Source: a virus
DNA: 26,537 nt
IMG/VR virus record: IMGVR_UViG_3300031841_005302
Span: 1 to 26,537 of that record
Reading direction: 5' to 3' (one strand)
Translations under genes and position numbers: made by a program
The notes under the pieces: generated by a model
Seen by the model: only the letters and a program-made list of their open reading frames with translations
Told to the model about the DNA's origin: nothing
Database searches by the model: none
Part shown: positions 1 through 12,700 of the stretch, piece by piece
Numbering within the stretch: position 1 is the stretch's first letter
How the letters are laid out: the number at the start of each line of letters is the position of its first letter

Positions 1-2101
1 AAGAATTTAAATGTGTAGAAGGTAAGTTTGAAGTATTTAAAGTATAAATTCCATCTGTAGTGCTACCTATATCAGTAATTTGATCAATGACTCTAAGTTT
101 GGAGTTTGATAAATTAACTTCTGAAATATTTTCATCAAATAATGGTGTATATAATGCACCACTACCTCTGAATACTGGTATTCCTAAAGATATTTCTACC
201 TGAGTGCCAGTTGCAAGAGTTTCACTATAAACACCTGCTACACCACTAGTTATTTGAGCAATCGTAACAGATGTTAAAGAAGGACTTATTGCAGTAATTT
301 TATTATAGGTTGGAATAGTACCCGTATTTTGGGTTATAATTATATCTCCGACTTTCAGTCCAGTAAAAGGTCTTCCTGCTGCTGTTATTGTACTCCCATT
401 AATATCAACAGCAGCAATTCCTCCCTCAAGAATTTGTCTTTCTAAAACAGAATCGGCATTAAAATGATAAGTTGCAGTCTCTTCATTTAAGAATGATTTA
501 ACATCTTGAATGCCATAAACATCTACTTTAGAAGTTGTTACTGTACTATCAATTCCGTTAATAATTATTGGCTCACCGACAATAAATTTGCCAGAAGTTT
601 GTCTTAGATTATGAATCTTTGTAGTACCTGTTGCATCAACGTATCCTGTTGCACCACTAAATTTTCCTTTGATGTGGAAACTTTCTTCCAAAGATATAAC
701 ATTATTGAGAGTTAATTTAGTAAATGTTTGGATATCATAAACTCTCAAATCCCAAGAAGTGGACGCATCTTCATATGCAGAGTCTGTCAAATTAAATGAG
801 TATGCTCGTGCATAGCCAATTTTTGTTGAGTCATTCGGAGTATCTGCTAAAAGAACAGAGTGGAGTTCAATTTGCTCTCTAAGAAGCGGAGTTCTAGTGA
901 CGTTATTTACTCTGAATAAGTATCCAACTTCAAGAGGAACAGTAGTTCTATTTTCTTCTGTATCTCTTGGTTTTTCTACATCAATTACATCATTTAATAT
1001 TTCAATATCATAACCTTTTACATATACCTTACCATTTTCAATTTTTAAACATGCAAGGTCTTCGGAAGGTGTATTTCCTTGCTTTGTTTTTTCCGTTTCA
1101 AAAAATGCACCATTATTTCCAAGTTCATTATTTAAAGACTCTTGCAAAGTAATTTCAAATGGATCTACTGCATAGCTGCCAGATTCATCAAAGGTTCTCT
1201 GTGCAAGATAATCTCTTATATTATTATACTCTGTTTTTGATGTAACTTTTTGAATTTTTCCTTCTTTTACTCTAAAAAGTTCAACAAAATTTGTATCTTT
1301 ATTGTCTGTTAATTCTTTTTTGGAAAGTGTTAAAGATATTTTTAATCTATCTGCTCCAGGAGAAGCATAATTAGTGAATCCTTTAGCATTATCATAAAGA
1401 CTTTCGTCTTCTGCTGCAGAAACTAAAGATTCTGTTATGGTCAAACCAACTCTATAAGATGGTTTATTTGTATAGTAGTCTAATATAATTGTCTGTCTAG
1501 AAACTTCAACAAAATATCCTCTAATAAAGTAAATTCCACTATCAATGGATGCACTAGAACCTATAGAAGTTGCTTCCGAATCAACAAGAGTTGCAAATGG
1601 AGTACCAGAATTTATTGTGGTATTTCCATAAGTGACATTCTCAGTACATGATAAAACTTCTCCATCCAAAAATTGTTCAAAAACAAAATTTTCATTAGAT
1701 GTAATATATTTTACATAAAGAGTAATATTATCTACAATAGAACTTTCTGCAGGGAATGCAACTCTTACTATTTTTGCGGTAGTTCCTGAAGTTTGTCCAG
1801 TTATCGTTTTTCCAACAAATTTATCAATATAAAATGATAAATCAATACCAAACTGTGTTGTATTTAACTTTACTGAATAGTATTGGTCATCGAATGTTGA
1901 ATTTCCTGGGATCACCATAGATCCCTCTTTAAACATATGACTTGCGAAATCTTCTACTTGGTTTTGTAGAATAGATTGTAAAGAAGTTAGTTCTCTACTC
2001 TGAACTGGAAAACCTGGTTTAAATAAAACCTTTAAGAAGTTTTTTGACGAATCGAAATCGTCAAAGTATGGGCTTACATTTAAATTTGTTTTTTGAGCCA
2101 T
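1..2101 (-). CDS. DUF4815-type virion structural protein (partial, C terminus off the left edge)
   Basis: An open frame of 700 codons runs from an ATG at 2101 to the left edge without a stop. The N terminus reads MAQKTNLNVSPYFDDF, followed by PGFPVQSRELTSLQ, which I recognise as the start of the DUF4815 family of phage virion proteins. The rest is rich in Ser, Thr, Gly and Asn with beta-type repeats, as expected for a tail or baseplate-attached fibre-like protein. It starts 3 bases after the gp8 stop, so it is translated from the same late mRNA. T4 has gp9 and gp10 at this place, and I see no similarity to either. The role (baseplate-peripheral or fibre component) is inferred from family and position. 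The true length cannot be seen. Confidence 0.85.
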   Translation of the reverse strand, partial: MAQKTNLNVSPYFDDFDSSKNFLKVLFKPGFPVQSRELTSLQSILQNQVEDFASHMFKEGSMVIPGNSTFDDQYYSVKLNTTQFGIDLSFYIDKFVGKTITGQTSGTTAKIVRVAFPAESSIVDNITLYVKYITSNENFVFEQFLDGEVLSCTENVTYGNTTINSGTPFATLVDSEATSIGSSASIDSGIYFIRGYFVEVSRQTIILDYYTNKPSYRVGLTITESLVSAAEDESLYDNAKGFTNYASPGADRLKISLTLSKKELTDNKDTNFVELFRVKEGKIQKVTSKTEYNNIRDYLAQRTFDESGSYAVDPFEITLQESLNNELGNNGAFFETEKTKQGNTPSEDLACLKIENGKVYVKGYDIEILNDVIDVEKPRDTEENRTTVPLEVGYLFRVNNVTRTPLLREQIELHSVLLADTPNDSTKIGYARAYSFNLTDSAYEDASTSWDLRVYDIQTFTKLTLNNVISLEESFHIKGKFSGATGYVDATGTTKIHNLRQTSGKFIVGEPIIINGIDSTVTTSKVDVYGIQDVKSFLNEETATYHFNADSVLERQILEGGIAAVDINGSTITAAGRPFTGLKVGDIIITQNTGTIPTYNKITAISPSLTSVTIAQITSGVAGVYSETLATGTQVEISLGIPVFRGSGALYTPLFDENISEVNLSNSKLRVIDQITDIGSTTDGIYTLNTSNLPSTHLNS

Positions 2102-2104
2102 TTC

Positions 2105-3664
2105 TTAGAATTCCAGAATAATTTTAACGTCTTCTTTTTGTCTATTGCTTCTTGTTACAATAGATCTATTATCGATGTAAATAATATCTCCCGTGCTTTT
2201 ATTTATCTCAGGTCCCGCAAGTCCTTGAGAGAAAGTTACTCCCAAACCAACAATACTATCATTTAGAGAAAGTGTACTTCCCCCAAAACTAGTGTCTATA
2301 GATCCTTGAAAACCAGAACCACCACCAGCAGTAATTTGATTTGCTGATGATTCAAAAGACAACAATTGTCCTTTATTAGTTATTTCAGATGTATCAGTTG
2401 TATCAACTCCACCCGTCAGATATAATGATCTATCCTGATAATATTTTAAAATATTTGTTTCTTGATCATATGAAGCAGCATATCCTTTAGCAATCTTTGC
2501 ATCTGCTCTTGTTTGACTTAATACATCACCAATAATAGGAAGTTTTGCTGGAGTTGAATTTAATTTAACTGAATTCAATCCACTAAAAGTATTAGCATCA
2601 AATATATTTGATGCATTTGCCTGCTCTGGATTTTTAATAATTCCAATCTGAGCAAAACTTGTATTTGCAGCAAATTCTTTTGTAGTTGTATCAAATCTAG
2701 AATAAATTAATACTTTATCTGCACCCAACTCGGTATAGATATCATACCCATGCCCTTTAGATGGTGGTATAATTGGAACTAATTTAGCTGCATTAGTTGG
2801 TGTTCCGGATGTTTTTAAATCAACAATTCCAAATGTATATCCAGTTCCACCATTTACAACTTTAGTTCTTACAATTTCGCCTTCAGTATTTGCAGTAATC
2901 TGAACCTCACCGCCAGTACCATCCCCTAATATTGGATATGTTCCCGATACATATACTTGACTTCCACTATTTTCAATGTATACAACTTTTATTTGATTAT
3001 TATTGATTTTAGAATCACCGGATTCTCTTATAGACTTAATTTCAAAATCTGTACTAGTATCCCAATTGTTAGGAAGAACAATATATTCCGTAGAATCAAA
3101 CTTTACGATGTCTGAAGGAGCAATCGTGAAAAGATACTTCCAAATGTACCCATCATTACTATCACCTGCTGCAGATGGTTCCAAATCAGTGAATAAAGGT
3201 TCATCTTGAGATGGTTCTCCCTTCAAATTTGTACCACTAGATCCATTGTAAAGACATACGTAAACTCTATAATCCTTATTTACTACATAAAAATTAGAAT
3301 CATATAATCTTCCACTATTTGAGTTTGGTGATTTATTATATACGTCATAATCATGACGATACATATCATACTTTGTATTGGCAGTCCACTGAATTTTTTT
3401 AATGACCCTTCTGACATTACCACTTGTTATCTTCTTACCAAATAAAATGGTATCTCTATAATGAGAAAGATAACTTTGGTTGTCTATTGGCGGAGGTGGT
3501 ACAGAACCTCCAGAATTTGTTGGGTCCCAACTATCAGTCCTACCAAAACCAGTCTGATATGGATTTGCAAGTCCCAGAAAAACATAATAAGAATTATTTT
3601 CTAAAGAGTCTATAAATGTCGTAGCATTTTGGACCCTAAATTGGTCTGTTACGATGGCTGCCAT
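2105..3664 (-). CDS. 8: Baseplate wedge subunit gp8-like
   Basis: 519 residues; T4 gp8 is about 334. Landmarks shared with T4 gp8 in the same order are AIVTDQFR at the N terminus, GFGRTDSWD (39-47; T4 has FGRSEPW), YVCLYN (135-140), DGYIWKYLFTIAPSD (171-185; T4 DGYVWEYLFEIPPD), TEYIVLPNNW (192-201; T4 NEYIVVPW) and a C terminus ending in VKIILEF (T4 ends INILFTF). The extra length lies mainly in the C-terminal half and includes a GGTGYTFG-type beta repeat like those in the upstream giant gene. In T4, gp8 forms a dimer in each baseplate wedge and binds gp7, gp6 and gp10. A 72-base gap before this gene contains late-promoter-like boxes, so it may have its own late transcript as well as readthrough. 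Confidence 0.9.
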   Translation of the reverse strand: MAAIVTDQFRVQNATTFIDSLENNSYYVFLGLANPYQTGFGRTDSWDPTNSGGSVPPPPIDNQSYLSHYRDTILFGKKITSGNVRRVIKKIQWTANTKYDMYRHDYDVYNKSPNSNSGRLYDSNFYVVNKDYRVYVCLYNGSSGTNLKGEPSQDEPLFTDLEPSAAGDSNDGYIWKYLFTIAPSDIVKFDSTEYIVLPNNWDTSTDFEIKSIRESGDSKINNNQIKVVYIENSGSQVYVSGTYPILGDGTGGEVQITANTEGEIVRTKVVNGGTGYTFGIVDLKTSGTPTNAAKLVPIIPPSKGHGYDIYTELGADKVLIYSRFDTTTKEFAANTSFAQIGIIKNPEQANASNIFDANTFSGLNSVKLNSTPAKLPIIGDVLSQTRADAKIAKGYAASYDQETNILKYYQDRSLYLTGGVDTTDTSEITNKGQLLSFESSANQITAGGGSGFQGSIDTSFGGSTLSLNDSIVGLGVTFSQGLAGPEINKSTGDIIYIDNRSIVTRSNRQKEDVKIILEF

Positions 3665-3683
3665 ATTACATCAGTTTTTTAGG

Positions 3684-3704
3684 TATTTATGGAAGTTTAT
3701 TTAG
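3684..3704 (-). promoter_or_regulatory. Late-promoter-like boxes before gp8
   Basis: On the minus strand the gap between the giant gene and gp8 contains CATAAATA (3684-3691) and, a little upstream, CTAAATA (3698-3704). Both resemble the T4 late -10 octamer TATAAATA. The nearer box would give an mRNA start about 10 bases before the gp8 ATG. One mismatch from consensus in AT-rich DNA makes this only suggestive. Confidence 0.4.
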
Positions 3705-3732
3705 TCTTTTTTATGGTGTAATGGTAAGTGTC

Positions 3733-3769
3733 TCAATTAAAGAACCAGTTTTTCAATTAAAGAACCAGT
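3733..3769 (-). repeat. 20-bp tandem duplication at the 3' end of the giant baseplate gene
   Basis: The 17-mer TCAATTAAAGAACCAGT (plus strand) occurs at 3733-3749 and again at 3753-3769, a 20-base period. The period is not a multiple of 3, so on the coding strand the second copy is read in another frame. The first copy encodes TGSLIE; the second gives LVL followed by the stop. With one copy removed the frame would read TGSLIETLTITP and stop at a TAA in the gap, which looks like the ancestral end. Confidence 0.85.
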
Positions 3770-6700
3770 ATCTCTTAAACCTTTACTCTTTCTTTGAATT
3801 TGAGGATATTCAGATAAATCAGCATCTGTAGTATTACCATTTACAGTATAACTTTCGTTCATACCATTAACAGTAATTTTACCCCAAGAGAATGTTCCAA
3901 TACTTCTCTCACTTGATGCTGATCCAACATTATCTTTGACATTTGCATTTGTAACAGGGAAATTAGAAGTATCTTCAGCATATCCATAGCAAGTTATCAA
4001 TCCAACCTTATTATTTACTACAGGTACTTCTACCACTCTATAAATTGCATCTATAAAAGTTCCTGCAATTGAAACTCTATTCTGACTGTTAACATTCAAA
4101 ACTGCATTATTTGTAGATATTCCAGCAGCATCTAATACGGGACCTTGAGTTCCAGTATAGTCATAAGTATAGAAATATGTTCCTGGTTCTACATTGGTAT
4201 TTGATATTGAAAGATAATCGCCTTGGGATAAAGTTCCATCACTAGAAGCATTAAATATGAGATTATTAACTCCAGTCTTTTGATTATTTAAATAATCTTC
4301 TCTAAGTTTAAATTCAAATTTATCAGTAAGTTGAGTTATAGTAATGAAAATATTGAATGATGTAGACTGATTAATCTGAGTATTAATCTCTAGAACATCA
4401 CCTACTTCATAACCAGTTCCCCGATTTATTACATTTATTTCACTAAAGTAGCGAGAACCTGATGGTCCCGCAATTGTAACCTCAATTTCCGCATCAGTTC
4501 CGCTACCAGTATATCCTGTAATTCCACCATTAGATTGACTGTATGTATAATTCAACACTGATGGATTGCTACCAGTAGGTCCAATTTGACTACATGTAAA
4601 ATCTGCAATTCCACCGTCAGGTACATGATTTATATGAGTTACAATACCACTAAATCCTTGAACACCCGTAACTTCTCCACTAAGATTAAATTTAGATTCG
4701 GGTAGAGGTGCAGTAACAATAGGAGTTGAATTTTCTGGATATCCAGTACCTTGTGTAAATCCACTAATACTGACGATAGTTCCGTCTGCACCTACTGTTG
4801 CAGTTGCTATTCCTGCAGTAGACTTTTGTGGTGGGAGAGCGAAATACTTTTCATTCGATCCATTATCTGGGACAAGTGCTCCACCTTTACCATCAACAGT
4901 ATCTGGCCAACCATCTCTAATCGTTGATGGTGGAACTGTGACAAGTAAATCAATGGTTCCAGATGTATTGGTATAACCTGCTCCAGGACTATTTACAGAA
5001 ATGCCTGATAAAGTATCACCAGTTAAAGTTACATTAAATGTTGCTGGAACAAATTCACTAGCATCATCTGCAGCAAGAATAGTCCAATCATATGTGGTTG
5101 GGTTTTCATAACGGAATATATCAACATTTTCAACATAGAATGTTACTGAACCTGTACTTGCCTGAACATTACTAATAATATTTGTCGTTGGATATACCTG
5201 AGATAATAGTGATCTTCTCGTTTTGAATACATAATCACCGCCAAGAATAAGATCTTTCTTTTGCTTACTCCAAGAAACAGGTCTATTTACATTACCAAAT
5301 TCGTGGTCGGCATTATATAAACCTTTTCCAGTATATGGAGATGTTTCTAGAACGTCAGATTGTGTATAATTAAAGACTCTCCTAGGATTCTGTTCATCGA
5401 TAGAATTAAACTGCTTGACTTGTACAATATCGCCTCTTTCTACAGTAGGAACAACAGACCCAACTTGCTCATCATCTACATTTCTAGTTCCTCTATAGAA
5501 AAATACTGCAACTTGATCATCAACTTTTGGTGGAACTGAGAATGTAAATGAGGCACCTCCACTGAAGAAATAATTTTCGCCAGGATTCTGCAGAACTCCA
5601 TTTACAAATACTATCAAAGCATTTTCAATGTCCATTCTAGATTCTTCAGCCACCTGGACACTGAATAGTTCTCCAAGATAGAATAATGGGAATCTTGTTC
5701 TAAATCCATCTTGATATGGTGTAATTGCGTCAATGAAATCAAGTTCACCAAATTGCCATGATGCAAAAGTATCGTTGTAAACATCAACTACTTCAAACTC
5801 AATTGGATTAATTGGTGAAGATAATCCCATAGCAGTTACTAATCCTACAGGAGTAAACTTATCGCCCTTTTTGAAAGAATATCCTGGTCTCTTTATACTA
5901 AATCCAGTAACATCGAATGCGGTAGAACCAACTCCTACCGTAGTTGATGCTGCGCCAACTTCAATATCCATCAAGAGACCTATACCTGTATCAGTTGTAG
6001 CACCAAGACCTACTCTTGAAGTTCCAACAACTTCGAGATTTTGATAAGAAGGTTCGGAAACAAATGCCTGTGGATAATCTGGATATTCACTTCCAGGATT
6101 ACTGATAGTGAATATTGCGGTTCCGCCTGCACCTACTGTTGCAGTAATGTTTGCAGCAGTTCCGGACGTGGTAGTTTCAATTGAAACGGTTGGATTGGTG
6201 AAATATCCAGACCCACCGAGTGGTTTTCTGTAACCAAAATTAATAGTTGTTGTTCCTGCGCCAGTTAAATTATTGTCGAGAATAACTCTATCTATTGCAA
6301 CCAATCTAACTGTATCTCCGCCATTAACATTTACAGTACTATCTAACGTAACTGTTGTTTCATCTGATGCGGTAAATGATGAAATACCAAGTTTGGAATC
6401 ATTTAGATAAACATCAAGGAATCCAACAGAATATGCAAGAGTAGCGCCATTGTCATCAGGACCACTAAAGGTAGTTTGATTGGCAGTTGCTGTATAGATA
6501 TTGGTAGGACCTACTGTTTGAACTTTTTGTCCATATGCAACATTGTCACTATTTTGTAATTCCATTCCGGTAGAGATTCCGGAAGTATTAATTCCTGTAA
6601 TTGTATTGCCACTAAATGTACCTTCCTTTGATACTGCAGTAACAAATTTTCCAACAACTAGACCGATACCTAAATCGGTGGATAATGGATTTGCCCAATT

Positions 6701-9700
6701 TGAAGGTAGGTGATGGTTAGTGATTAAATCAATCTCTGCACCCACAAGAGGTGCATATCCTTGACCACCAGAAGATCCAAGAGAAACAATAATTCCACCT
6801 CTAGGCACCTGATTTGCGTTCACATCTGTTTTAGATGATCCAACAACTCCACCTTCTCCAATATATCCAGTAAAACGAACACTTGAAATTCCTGCATCTT
6901 CAATTATTTCGAAGTTATTATTTGGATTATTGTCCGCTTCAGGTGTTTGATATATTCCATTTATCAGAACAATACCATTTCCGCCACTTGTTCCAATACC
7001 AACTTGATCATTACCATCAACAGTCAGAGAGAATGTTCTTCCTATTCCATTAAATTCATTGGATACATTATCATAAACTCTATTGGTAGAATAATCTTGT
7101 CTCAAGAAGACTCTGCCTGCAAATTCTGAAGTTTGGAATCTTAGGTTATTTTCAGTTCTTGTAACTGATGCATTGCCTTTTGGTGCATCAATGAAATGGA
7201 TTTCATCTCCAACAATATTATAAGAACCTTTAAATACATTGGCAGACGTATTGTCATTATGAGTTGCTTCAGTTGTTCCTAATATGCCTCTTTCGACTGA
7301 GACTAATTTGTGAGTGCCGCTTCCGGTTATTGGACCTATATTATGCTGTCCAAGACCAACTGAACGAATAAGCATAAATTCATCATCTACTTTAAGAATA
7401 TCAGAAACATTTACAGTTCCAATACCACTTAATGCAAATATTGGTGCTGTTGCGCTAATTCCACCACCATTTCCAGTTAGAGTGTGACTTATATTTGTAT
7501 ATGCTACAGGACTTTGAACCATACCATCAAGAGTGATGATTGCTTTACTCAAAGTTTCCTTCATCGCAAACTGATGAGCATTTCCAGAACCAGTATTATC
7601 ATAACCAGTTAATGGAGTTCCATTTTTAGTTAATGAAATTTTAAATGTATCAAATTCAAATTCGCCAACTACTGCATATACTGTTGTCGGTACGTCACTA
7701 CCACCATGTTCAATTGGTTCTGCAGGAACACCAGTGAATGTGGACTGAGGAGTATAGATTAACTCTTCACCATTACTAAAGAAATGATTTGGTACTGTAA
7801 ATACTCCTGTAACGGGATTAAAATTAGTAGTATTGCCCGGATCAATTGTTTTTGCAAAAATAGGTGTCTGCTCATTACGTAAAATAAAGTTCTTTTTGTT
7901 AATTCTCTCACCTTCGAGTGCAAGATATTGACTTGTTTTCAAACTTTCAATTACTGAACCATACTGCAAATCTGGTGCAGTATTAACAGTATCTAAATCG
8001 GTATAATAGCATTCTGCTAATACACTTATTTCTACATCGCCTGTACCAGCACCAAGTCTATCTGGATAGAACAGAATTTTGAAATCATTGCCATTCAACT
8101 CTGCACCAAAAGTTCCTATTCCAGTAGGATCGTCTATTGCATATAATGCAGGACCTTCTTGAGTATAGGTGTTTGTATTATCGTGAATAAATGTTACATC
8201 ATACAATATCGATCCAGTATACGCAGTAAACGCACCTGCATCAGTTTTAACCTCAAATATTCCAGAAGTTGCATCAAATAAATTTTTATCTAAAGAAAAT
8301 ACTTCAATTGGTCCAGTGGCATCAGTTACAGTTACATATTTTGATTGATAAGTCGAACTTCTCTCAAATGTTGCTGGTTGATTTGGTAAACTAAAACGAT
8401 ATGTATCTCCATTTAGAGTACTAGCATCAGAGCCAAATGCAATCGATCTTGCTCTTAATACAACAGTCTCAATTTCCTCGTTATTTTCATATTCAATTTT
8501 CAGATTCCCAGAATCATCAATTACTGATGTAAATATGCCAATTGGTTCTGCTGAACGATTAAATCCTGTCGAATCATAATAGTATTCGGCAATATTTGTA
8601 TTTGTACCATCGTGAGTTGCATATAATCTAACAAAATTAATTTTATCCGTAATTAATGTATTGAGGAAAATATCGGCAACAATAGAATTGTAATCCGTTT
8701 TTGCTACGTTAATTACTGTCCCAATACCTGCACCAGTTGTTACTCCTGTAACAGAACTCATTAAATCAACAAATCCGACAGAAGTTGTTGCGGTGCCTAA
8801 TGTGCTATCACCAAATCTCTTTTCGAGATATTTTATGTCATAATCTTTTCCGAATGGATCCTTAGGAGTAAATCTTAAATATGTTTCTTCAAATTCGGTT
8901 CTTACTAATTCAAAGTCACCATAAGATTCTCCTTCAATATGAGCAGAACCTACACCAACATTAACTAAAGTTTCTTGTTCATTGATATATGAATTTCCAT
9001 TTGGATGAGACAGAATTGACAATCTAGTTAACTGTACTTGCGTATTATCAAGGTCTCTAAGCTTAAATGTATAATTTCTATAATCTCTATTTGGATTGAT
9101 TTCAAGAACATTTTTATAAGTAAGAGGACTTGATTCAAATTGGGAGAATTGTGGGGAAATATCATCAACACTCAAAACAACATTTGTTTTTGCCTTTGTA
9201 TATGGAATAAATGTGGAATTTTCAAACTCTAAGAATTTTGATGTATTATCAACTACATCAATATCTTTTGTAAAATCGAAATTGTGTACAGTATCGACTC
9301 TTTGTTCCCCTATTATATCTAAGAAAACATCAAGATCTGTATTTGCTGTGGAGATGCCACTAACAATTTCTCCATCTGTCATTATTTCACTATCTGCAAA
9401 ATTTTTCATTCCAGATACATGTGCCAGTCTATTGATTGGAGACTTGATTTCTTCCCAAGTCATGGGACTTCTAACAGAATATGAAAGAGTCTGATAATAA
9501 TCATTATCAGGAAGAACCTGATAATCTTCACTCAATCTTCCAGTATTAGATTTCCATCCAAAAGACTTTTTATTTGAATAATTTACTTTATATCTTGCAT
9601 CAATTTTTTCAATCTTAGATACAAATGCAATATTACCTGATGTCTTACCAGTTATTTTTTGATCTACTAGTAGATCAAAAGAACCACTTATGTTTAGGTC

Positions 9701-12700
9701 AGTTGTATTCGAATGAGATTCGACTTTTAAATCTACTTCATTATTATCTACTAATAATTGTTCTCCTGGGAAGAACAATGATGGATTTGTGTTTACCTTA
9801 AATTGTGGATAATTCTTTTTAGAAACTATAGTACCCGAAGAATCTTGAATTGTCTTTGCAATTCCAGTATTTGAAGTATATTCGGATGCACTAATCTCTA
9901 CACGATCATTACTTTGAGACGTATCGTATCCAGTTACTTTAAAGAATCTATAACCAAGATCTGATGAATTGAATCCATCTCCGGATGTGCCAAATTTTTG
10001 AATTCCTTCAATAAAGACTTCATCTCCAACATTGAGTCGAGAATCTGGTGAAAATCCTATTAAAGGAGTACTTAAAACACATGTAAAAATTCCAGTATTA
10101 TTTGATTCGACTTTTAAAATACTAATTCCATTTGAATTATTTTCAACAAAAAGTTCTGCATCAGAACTAACTCCATATGGAGTATCTAAAACATTGACAG
10201 ACGTTATGGATTCTGCAGTAACATTTAATTCAATATTTCCACCAGTAATTTTTTGTCTAGTATTAAAATCGACAAGAACTGGAGATGGAGTTTCAATATA
10301 ATTTTTACCACCATCTACTAGTTCAATAGATCTAACAATATTCGAATTTCTTAGTGTTACTTTAGGTGCTATGAATGCATTTGGTGTTAAAGTCTTATCG
10401 GAAGAATATTCAAAACCAACATTCAAAATATCAACATCATTAATTTTACCAATATTATTTGAAGTTGGAATTACCTCAAATCCCTGCCCACTCTTAGAAG
10501 AAATATCTGAAATTAGTGGAAGTTTATTATAATTTTGTCCTGGAGATATGACATCGATATTTTTAATTTTTCCAAAAGCAGTAGAAGAAGTTGTATCATA
10601 TTTTAAATGCGTACAATCTGCTTTCAAATATCCATCCTTTTCACTTTCTTTTTCTAAAGAAATTGTAAATGTTGTATCAGCAGTAGATCCAATGCCAGAA
10701 ACTGTATGTGTTCCAGTATAGTTACTATCTACATATAAAATTTCATTATAATTAATAATATCTTTATCTGCTGTGTTTACACCTACTCCAGAAGAACTTT
10801 CTAAGTTATAATATAATTTTTCTGGGAAGTTTTCGGAATAATTAATTGTTAATGTTGCAGTAGATGTAACTCCTACAGTTCCTGTTCCAACAACATTAAA
10901 TACCGAAGTGGTACCTATGGATATAAATTCATTATTAAACTCTTTATCATAGTAAATTTTGAAATTATTTCCCGAAAGTGATGTATCAGAAAGATCGAAT
11001 ACAACATTATTCCCTTTAGTAATTTCAATTTGTGGATTTACTAATGTCCAAATGTGACCATAAGTTCCAACCAGAAGAGTATCAATATTAGATGAATCTG
11101 ATATTGATACTCTAGTTTTACCAATAACAGATGGTCTGAAAACATCATCGTAAGTTTCACTTATGGTAAAATTAGTGTCAGTAAGAACTCTGACATAAAA
11201 TGCAGTATTTTGCATTTCTGGATCATTGGGATTATTACCACCATGATATAATCCAGATCCATATCTAAGAGTTTCACCATCTGTACGAGAATATATTACT
11301 TTATCCCCATTTTTAAAATTGTGTTTTTGTGGAGAAGTAGTGAATACCCATGGTTTATAGTTATATGCTACTAATGGCGAATCTAATACTGCAGAATCGA
11401 CAGTGTTTATACCAATAGTAAGATTTTGATTTCTTATGACATTAACAATTGTAGAAGTTCCGATGCCAACATTCAGATTAGGCTCTACCTGCAATTTAAT
11501 AGTATCGCCATTTGTAAGACCATGAGATGTTGATACAGAAACGGTTGCGGTTATTTTGTTAATATCTGCGGTTTCTTTCTCATTAGCATGAGTCAGTAAA
11601 TACTCATCACTATCGCTACCGTTTCCTATGAAATAGACTGGACCACTTTTCCTACTTAAAACTACATTTGTAGTTACAGTAGTGGGAGGAAAACTCTGAA
11701 TATTCTTATCAAGACGAAAATGTGTATCATTAATAATTTCTGTAATAAATGCAGTTTTGCCAAAATCTTCTGCAAAAACGTGTCCTGGATCTTGAATGGT
11801 AATTTCATCTCCAACTCGAATTCCTGTAGATTCTGCTAAAGAAAACTCTACAATATCATAATTTGAGCTATCTAAAAATCCTGCCGAACGAGTTTGAGTA
11901 ACATCAGTAAATAAATGAGTTTTGATACCCACTGTATTTGGTGATTCGTTGATGATGTAATATTCGCCCTGGTCATCAAAATTATAACTTTCCCCATAAC
12001 TATTTTGAATAGAAATACCACCACCACCATTGAGTGTTAGAGTTACTTTATCATTCGTTGAGAATTTATGCCCTTCCAGATAAATTCTACCCATTGGAAT
12101 TGATCTGGATACGGACCCAGACCCAAAGTCAAAAGTTACATCATGAGTGTCTCCAAAAGTAGTTCCAATTCCAACAGAGTTATTTGGATTAAAATAAATT
12201 TTTTCATCTAACTCAGAATCAAAATAATCAAATTTTTCTTGGATTGTGAAACTATAATTTTTAGCAGTAACTGCAGTTCCTACACTATGTTGTAGTGCAT
12301 CATTACCTCTCTTCACTCTCAGTACATTTTTATTTGGGAATATATTGAGAACTTCTAGTGTTTCATCATTAATCAATATTTCATTTCCAATACGAATCGA
12401 TTCTGATATATTTGAAACATATATTTCTGTAGTAGCAGAACCTGTCTGTATAGTGTCTTCTAGACGAAGAATGACCGGACTATCAACTGATACTCTTTTA
12501 TATGAATTATCCAGTTTAAGTGTAGATGGTGATGGAATTATTGAAGAAATTCCAGAAATTGAAACATAATCCCCAGAAGAAAGTCCATGTGGGGTATTAG
12601 TAAACACTCTAACATTATTGGGATCTTCCCAAACAAGTTTTGCTTGTGGGAAAGAAGTTATATTTTGCTGAATAGATTGAATTTCCTTTCCTTCAATGAG

